From assembly GCA_037833965.1 (NCBI GenBank), contig AP031358.1, positions 14,082,001-14,146,000 on the forward strand: DNA of 64,000 nt, written 5' to 3'. Source of the stretch: Marchantia polymorpha subsp. ruderalis (taxonomy: Eukaryota; Streptophyta; Marchantiopsida; Marchantiales; Marchantiaceae). The notes below the pieces were generated by a model that did not search any database, was not told the DNA's origin, and worked only from the letters and a program-made list of their open reading frames with translations. Position numbers and translations under genes: made by a program. Shown here piece by piece: positions 58,421-64,000 of the stretch (its first letter is position 1; each line of letters starts with the position of its first letter).

Positions 58421-58757
58421 AAGTGCTAAAAATGCTGCTTTCCGCCCTAAATCCCAGGGTTCTCCTTTGTAATCATGAAAGTTTAAGTCCCGAATTTCTG
58501 TGAACATAAATCTATTGCAACCGGTCTACAATTCTGTGCCATGAGAAATCTCTAGTATGGCTCTAGCTGTGTACTTTAGCCCTGTGCAAGTGCTAAAAAT
58601 GCTGCTCTCCGCCCTAAATTCCAGGGTTCTCCTTTGTAATCATGAAAGTCTAAGTCCCGAATTTCTGTGAACATAAATCTATTGCAACCGGTCTACAATT
58701 CTATGTTATGAGAAATCTCTAATATGGCTCTATTACTTCGATTTAGCCCTGTGCAAG
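58421..58757. repeat. 167-bp tandem duplication in the PPD6-like 3' region
   Basis: AAGTGCTAAAAATGCTGCT starts at 58421 and again at 58588. The copies are nearly identical across their length, begin about 100 bp after the stop codon and may both lie in the 3' UTR. Confidence 0.9.
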
Positions 58758-60117
58758 CAAAGGAGATCGCAGTGTCCAGATGTCAGTCATCTCATCATAA
58801 GCATTTCTAAGTACTAGTGTCATACCTCTGTTCAGGCTCCAGCGACAGAACTGAAGCTGGGCTTACAGATTTCTTTCCTTCCGAGGCAGGTGAGAGGAGG
58901 ATCTGAGTGAGTGGAGGGAAATGTCAGGCTTCCCTGTCATGTGATTCCTGCGCAGCTTGGTTGGATGGAATCCGGTTTTGAGTTGTGTTGGCGGTTTCAC
59001 CTACTTTGAATCCTGTAGTCGATTTTTCTGGGGTATGAAGTGTTGTTCGGAACCTCGATAGAATGGTCTTGCGTACTTATTACCTCCCATTTTAAGACGC
59101 TTAAGATCGGGCGGCCTTGAGCTGTTTCTGCCTCTGCCTTGCCGCTGATTTCTCATATGTCGACAGGCCGTGCTCTGCTCTGAAAAGCTTTTACCCTCCT
59201 GTGGATGTCCAGTCACAAACGTTTGTTCCACTGTCGTTGGGTCTTCTGCTGGAGGTTCTGGGTTAAGTAGGCTAGCGACCACAAGCTGATTGGCTGCTGA
59301 ACAGGTCTGAACAAGTCATACGCGTCCGGGCATCCAAGACAATCGGTGAACGTCCTGTCGAAACTTACATTATTTTATAATAATCTGAGCTTTCAAAACA
59401 GTTTGAAGTTCCTGCTGCGGTGCTCGTAATTTCCTGTTTCAAAAATCTGAGCCCCAATTGACGAAAACCGTAGGCTTTCAACTTGCTCACTCCCCTGGCA
59501 ATTGAAGCCTTCTCCACTACGATACAGAGTCTGCCTCACGAAGCCCTGGAAAAAGCCTTGGAACAATGTAAACCCTTCTCATGTTTCCCTTTCCGGTTTC
59601 GACTGGACGAGCTTCCTCCGTTCTCATGTCTCTCATGCTGATCTCATCTACCAGAGTTATTGATATCGCCCCAGCTGAAACGAAAATAAAATCGTCATTG
59701 CTCTAGAAAACTACTGTATTTGATCTTAACACCATTAATCAAATTTAAAATTAAATTCAAAGTCGAACTGTTCTCTGCCTCTTCTGGAAAGGTGAGGAGT
59801 AGCAGAGCACTTCAAATCTGATTGTAGGGAAAAGAATTTAGAGCAGGAGTAACAGGACGGGTATCAGTGCTTGATATTGGCTAATGGATTTTATGACCTT
59901 CAGGTGCGTGTAGGTCTACATCTTTCTGAATGTCGGGGGAAAGTGACGACATATTCCCTCCCTATTCCGACTTGTTGTTTCCCGACGTCACTGACCATGC
60001 GGACGACCTGGATTTCACGAAGGAATTTTTTTCGATGCTATCAGCAACTCCAATGACATCAATCATAGTGTTTGTACAACAAGTTACCTCTCACGGTCTC
60101 GTAATCGATTAAATCGG
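58758..60117. other. Spacer without a recognised gene
   Basis: The frames here (59001-59282 -, 59930-60112 +) match nothing known to me. Confidence 0.45.
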
Positions 60118-60119
60118 GG

Positions 60120-60233
60120 GTACAACATTTTTTTCACTAAAGCCAACCCGACTTACGTTATTTGACAAAATGTATTACATCATTTTCTCGTATAAAGTAG
60201 GTTTGGCTTTAGTGAAAAACGTAGTACTTGTAC
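60120..60233. mobile_element. Small foldback MITE-like element (about 114 bp)
   Basis: The left arm (GTACAACATT...TTTCACTAAAGCCAACC, 60120-60149) and right arm (AGGTTTGGCTTTAGTGAAAA...GTACTTGTAC, 60199-60233) are imperfect inverted repeats around a 50-bp AT-rich centre. A related right-arm-like piece (GTAGTACTTGTACTTTA) recurs at about 60566-60582. Target duplications could not be defined. Confidence 0.55.
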
Positions 60234-60442
60234 TATATTATATACATCAGGCGGGCTGGCTCAAGAGATTGAGAGGTATAAAAGAAAGAAGGAAACCGAT
60301 TGGCTAGATAGCGGTTCGGAGGGAGGTGATGGAGACGGGAGGAATGGAATTCCGGGCCCCGAGAGCAAGTAGCAGCTGCTGGGCAGAATGGCAGCTCGTA
60401 GAAGGGGTGGGTTTTTTTTTGGTACACTAGCAGCTGTCATAC

Positions 60443-60560
60443 ATATGGAAAGGAAAACACCTGCCGGGGCCCAAGTTTGTGGAACCGTTTCTGGGAGATG
60501 TATTTCGAATGGTCAAAGATCCGACAAAGTTCTGGGATGACCAGGCGAAGGCCGCCACTA
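60443..60560 (+). pseudogene. Cytochrome P450 (CYP710-like) N-terminal fragment
   Basis: The frame reads LPGPKFVEPFLGDVFRMVKD followed by PTKFWDDQAKAAT. This is the Pro-rich hinge and first helix of a P450, closest in pattern to CYP710 sterol C-22 desaturases (LPGP..V.P.iGn...v.DPT.FW..Q). No in-frame ATG precedes it; the ATG at 60445 is in another frame. The homology stops at 60560, where MITE-like sequence begins. No heme-binding or other P450 part follows. A TATAAAAG lies upstream at about 60277. It is a captured or truncated exon. Confidence 0.6.
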
Positions 60561-60871
60561 AAAATGTAGTACTTGTACTTTATTTTTCACTAAAGTCACT
60601 ACAAGCGTGTGACGGGCCGGGTTCATGGGAGCATCGATCGGGACGAAATGCTGTGTTAGCATGCTGGAGGAAGTATAATCTCGTAAATAAATCTGCACAT
60701 GCACGACTTTGGACTGTGATACATTTCAGAAATAAAAGCGAAAACTTTCTGGATCCTACCATCTCGTTGATATTACGGAAGGCTCTCATCACATAGATGG
60801 CCTCAAACATGGGACGCCGATAACAATTTCCTCTCGTTCAATAGTCCTATTTCTGTGAAGCCTCGTATTTT

Positions 60872-63800
60872 TTAAGACCAGAATTTGTTGGAGATTATTG
60901 CCGAGTCAGCTGCAACTTTTTCGCCGTCCTGATTTCGGTGCCAGGTGAAGAAGGCATGGGTGTGATTCTGTATATCGAGAATTCCGTGTCCAAAACTAGC
61001 TTCTCTGAACGCAGAGTAATCCGCTTGTGGCCGAGTGGACCTAGCATTCCCCAGAAACAATAAATTCAAAGTTTGTGGTTAAAACTTCCATTCGCCATAA
61101 TGCGGTAGTTTTCGTATCTCAACAAACCGTTATCGGGACTCTTTACCCTCGAGAGTGCGCATGGGTTTTCATCAGAATTCATCAGAATACTGTTTTTCTA
61201 CAGTATTCACGAAGGTTATGTAAGAAAGCATGTAGAAATTGAGTGGGAACGTCATTCTTCCCCTTCAAAGGGTAGGAATGACCTTTCCACTCATTTCCTG
61301 TCACAAATTGTTTTGATGGAAATGTATAGATGTCTAAAATCTCATAAAGCATTTGATTAATTGTAAGGAGAGTTAGAGTTCTTACTCAGCAGAGAGCCCC
61401 TCGATATTGCCACCATCTCCGATAACGATGTAAACAGGAGAACTCTCGGCGACTAGAGGATTGCACTGACCGTTCACTATATCATACTGCACATTCGAAA
61501 CTGGATGCTGAAGCAAGACAAATGGGCAAAGTCAGGAATTAAACATTGCTGCATAATTGAAATGAAAAGTTACGGATGAATGTTGCTGCAAACAAGGGGA
61601 TCGAGTGCTTACTGTTCTTTCGTAAGCGTGGACGTGCCCTGCGAAAACAACATCGACTTTGTATTCCACAAGGAATTGTTCGAAGATGACACGCATGGGC
61701 TCACCTTCGTAATAGTGATCTGAGTTGCTATTATACAAAGGTGTGTGCATGAGCACAATCAACCAAGGTGTCACATTTCTATCCACTCTTCTCAGTGCTG
61801 CCAGCAGCCATTTATATTGTGGAGTGTACTTACCTGCAGTATTTTCACATACACATCAAAAGTGCATATTTGGCTCTGCCATGCCACACTTCCAAACCTT
61901 TTGCCAATGAGTAGCAGAAAAACAAACTTATTGTATCGTCTCCCAAAGATGCAACCGATAGTTTCCATCCAAAATTACATAATAAAAAAGAGAAAGTATA
62001 CCAAAAGCAGAATATGACGACAGAACAATGATCGTGGCTGGCCCCCTCTTAATCGAATACCATAATGGAGATGTGCTGTTCGAAGACCTGAATGGTGTGT
62101 GGAAACGATGTGTATATGGCTTAAAAGGTATGGTCTCACCCTTCACAATCAACAAACATCAGTTGGGTAAAGAAAGCGAATTTTCTTAGATCTATTCCGT
62201 AGTAGAACTTTCAAACAGCACAATTATAAATGATATTATCATAAGAACCGATTTGAACTATTCAAGGTAGCCGAAAAAACTGTCATCATTTGTCCCACAG
62301 AGATCAAACCAAACGCACCAGTAACGATCACAGTTGCTTCCTTTCATTTGGTCAATCCCTGAAGAACTCTGAAGCTAAGATTTAAACCAGAGGTGCCAAG
62401 AGGATCTAATAAGACCTTTTCACACTAGCAAAAAGAGACAACATGCAAGTAGTGAGTAAGTGCTAAGCTACTTACAAATTCAGGGAGAAAGTCCAACTCG
62501 TGGTTTCCTGCGGTTAAGATCCATGGTTGGAATGCTGCACTTGGCTCGATAAGCCGGGACCAGGTATCCCAGCGGATATTATTGTGAAAGGGATAGGTAT
62601 CGGCATAAGACAAGTCACCCACAAACAACACTGACTGTCCACTGCTGTTCATGTAATGCTCCAACGTGGACAAGGAGTCGAAAGTTTGTCCAAGATCACC
62701 TGCGAGAAAACTCAGGGAGCCAGTAAAGAACATGTCAATGAAGAAGGAGATCAAAGGCGTATGCGTAAGTTTTGAAACAAATTTCGATTCCAGCTGGACA
62801 CACATTGGAAAGCAGAGATATCCTCACCAATAACACCGAAGGTGTACGAAGTATCCAGCTTGCTCTCCGGGGGAGTAATAAACCAAAATTCTCGAGATAC
62901 ATTTCCACTCCCAATTGCGTAGAAGTACCTAGTGTCGAACTGCAAAAATCGAGATCCCACAAGAATCTTCAATCCTTTTAGTACTGTCAAAAGCTTATGA
63001 CACAGGCATAACTTTCCGATACTGGAGACACTTCCACATTTTCTCAAGATCGTTTTCAGGACCAAGAACGCATGTTATGTTATGAATGGGTTCTACAAAT
63101 TGAACAGCAGAATACTTCTTTGAAATATCTAATTCTGTAGCTAAATAACGAATTTGGACGGAAGAAGTGCCAGAATGGACCTGAAGACCACTGATCACTG
63201 CGTGGTGGATAAAACCAGAGGTGTAATTGTAGAAGCTGTAGCTGTAAGCTTCACCGATTACAAAAGTGGTGTAATTGCCTTGGGCCTGACCGTACAAGAC
63301 TTTGCCGTCTCCAGGTTCATCTTGGGTTACCCAAGATACAATGACAGCAGTTCCCTCATAATCTCCTTGATGAATGTGAACCTGCATAATGATTCATTAT
63401 AACTCATTTGGATCCCATGACAGAAACTTTAGATTGTAAAATACATCTCACTACAACTAAAGTTGAAATCATACCGATTCATTGTAAGAGTCATATGGAA
63501 CACTGCAGGTCATCCTCAGAAACTGTCTTTGAAATCAGATAAACGTGGAGTGCTAGATTCTGCCAGCAGCAAACCACAACTCCACTCTCAACCTTATTAA
63601 ACTGAATATAATATTGTTTTGGCCTTGGCTTTTACAGCAATGTGGATTACTCAGGTGTTAAACAATTCGAGGAGATTTCAGGATCTGAGTACTGACATCA
63701 AAACTGATTTCTGAAAGAACAATAGAAACCTCGAAAGTCTAATGTGTCTACCTGCTGAGGAGCATTATACTCTTCGGGAGCTTTGACATGAGCATTGTCC

Positions 63801-63928
63801 TCGGGGAGGTCCTCACTTGCTGCAAGTTTACGCACATAACGGCTGGTGATGCCAGCAGAGTTCGGGCTAGCGCTAGACAACATCAGAATGGCGCAAAGAC
63901 ATACGATCGCTCGTGATGACGACCCCAT
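60872..63928 (-). CDS. PAP: Secreted purple acid phosphatase (454 aa, 8 exons)
   Basis: This is a binuclear metal phosphomonoesterase of the plant high-molecular-weight PAP group, which releases phosphate from organic esters in the wall or vacuole. Exons in transcript order are 63928-63752, 63381-63181, 62939-62828, 62699-62476, 62140-62002, 61833-61613, 61507-61386 and 61040-60872. All introns are GT-AG, phases agree and the total is 455 codons with stop. A signal peptide covers about residues 1-26. The N-terminal Fn3-like domain starts [13 protein letters not shown]. All five metal-ligand blocks are intact: GDLG, GDLSYAD, GNHE, VLMHTP and GHVHAYERT. The C terminus carries [12 protein letters not shown] and FTWHRNQDG. 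Several N-glycosylation sites are present. Length and exon pattern are normal. Which paralogue it is (PAP10/12/26-like) cannot be settled here. Confidence 0.95.
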
Positions 63929-64000
63929 CCTGTTACATCCAGCGACATAAATTCAGAGAGATGATTACCGCAAGGAGGAATTTGTCGCTCTACTAGAAGC

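Overview
This is eukaryotic nuclear DNA from a land plant, most likely a bryophyte or another seedless plant; the species cannot be fixed from sequence alone. Several genes have introns with GT-AG borders, and their products are plant-typical: a Tat-targeted thylakoid-lumen PsbP-family protein, a plant-type F-box/MYND protein and a secreted purple acid phosphatase. Pyrimidine/GA-rich leaders, a tRNA-Gln gene and long AT-rich repeat-filled spacers fit this picture. No bacterial operon or CRISPR was seen.

Layout. 1-6926: no recognisable gene; GC-rich and AT-rich blocks alternate. 6931-17734: a 10.8-kb Ty3/Gypsy-type LTR retrotransposon, the centre of interest. 17739-31380: no recognisable gene. 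31385-32352 (-): a possible small secreted-protein gene. 33.0-41.2 kb (+): an F-box/MYND gene with a 5.3-kb intron holding minisatellites and a Copia gag relic. 42.5-47.3 kb: a repeat island around a tRNA-Gln gene. 48305-49596: a non-autonomous hAT element with an 8-bp target duplication. 52324-54987 (-): a six-exon leucine-rich-repeat gene. 57448-58317 (+): PPD6-like lumenal protein. 60443-60560: a CYP710-like P450 fragment beside a MITE. 60872-63928 (-): an eight-exon purple acid phosphatase.

The retrotransposon combines several unusual features. (1) Gag and protease are fused to a complete DNMT3-like cytosine-5 DNA methyltransferase, a chromatin writer. (2) The integrase ends in a PHD finger, a histone-reader module. 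(3) The two coding blocks share one frame and are separated by a single UAG in the context UAG-CAA-CCA, which matches the tobamovirus-type readthrough motif UAG-CAR-YYA. The methyltransferase should therefore be made at Gag level and RT/integrase at a lower, readthrough level. (4) No tRNA primer site is evident; instead 12 nt at the LTR/leader junction are perfectly complementary to the predicted 5' end of the transcript, as in Tf1-type self-priming. (5) The ends are circularly permuted as if a two-LTR circle had been opened at a palindrome inside one LTR: partial LTR, body, full LTR, partial LTR, flanked by a 4-bp duplication.

Duplicated LTR segments look identical by eye and both frames are open, so the insertion is young. 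RT motif A, however, carries Asn where the catalytic Asp is expected, so this copy may be RT-defective. All gene models are hand-built from splice signals, phase and family resemblance; no search was run.
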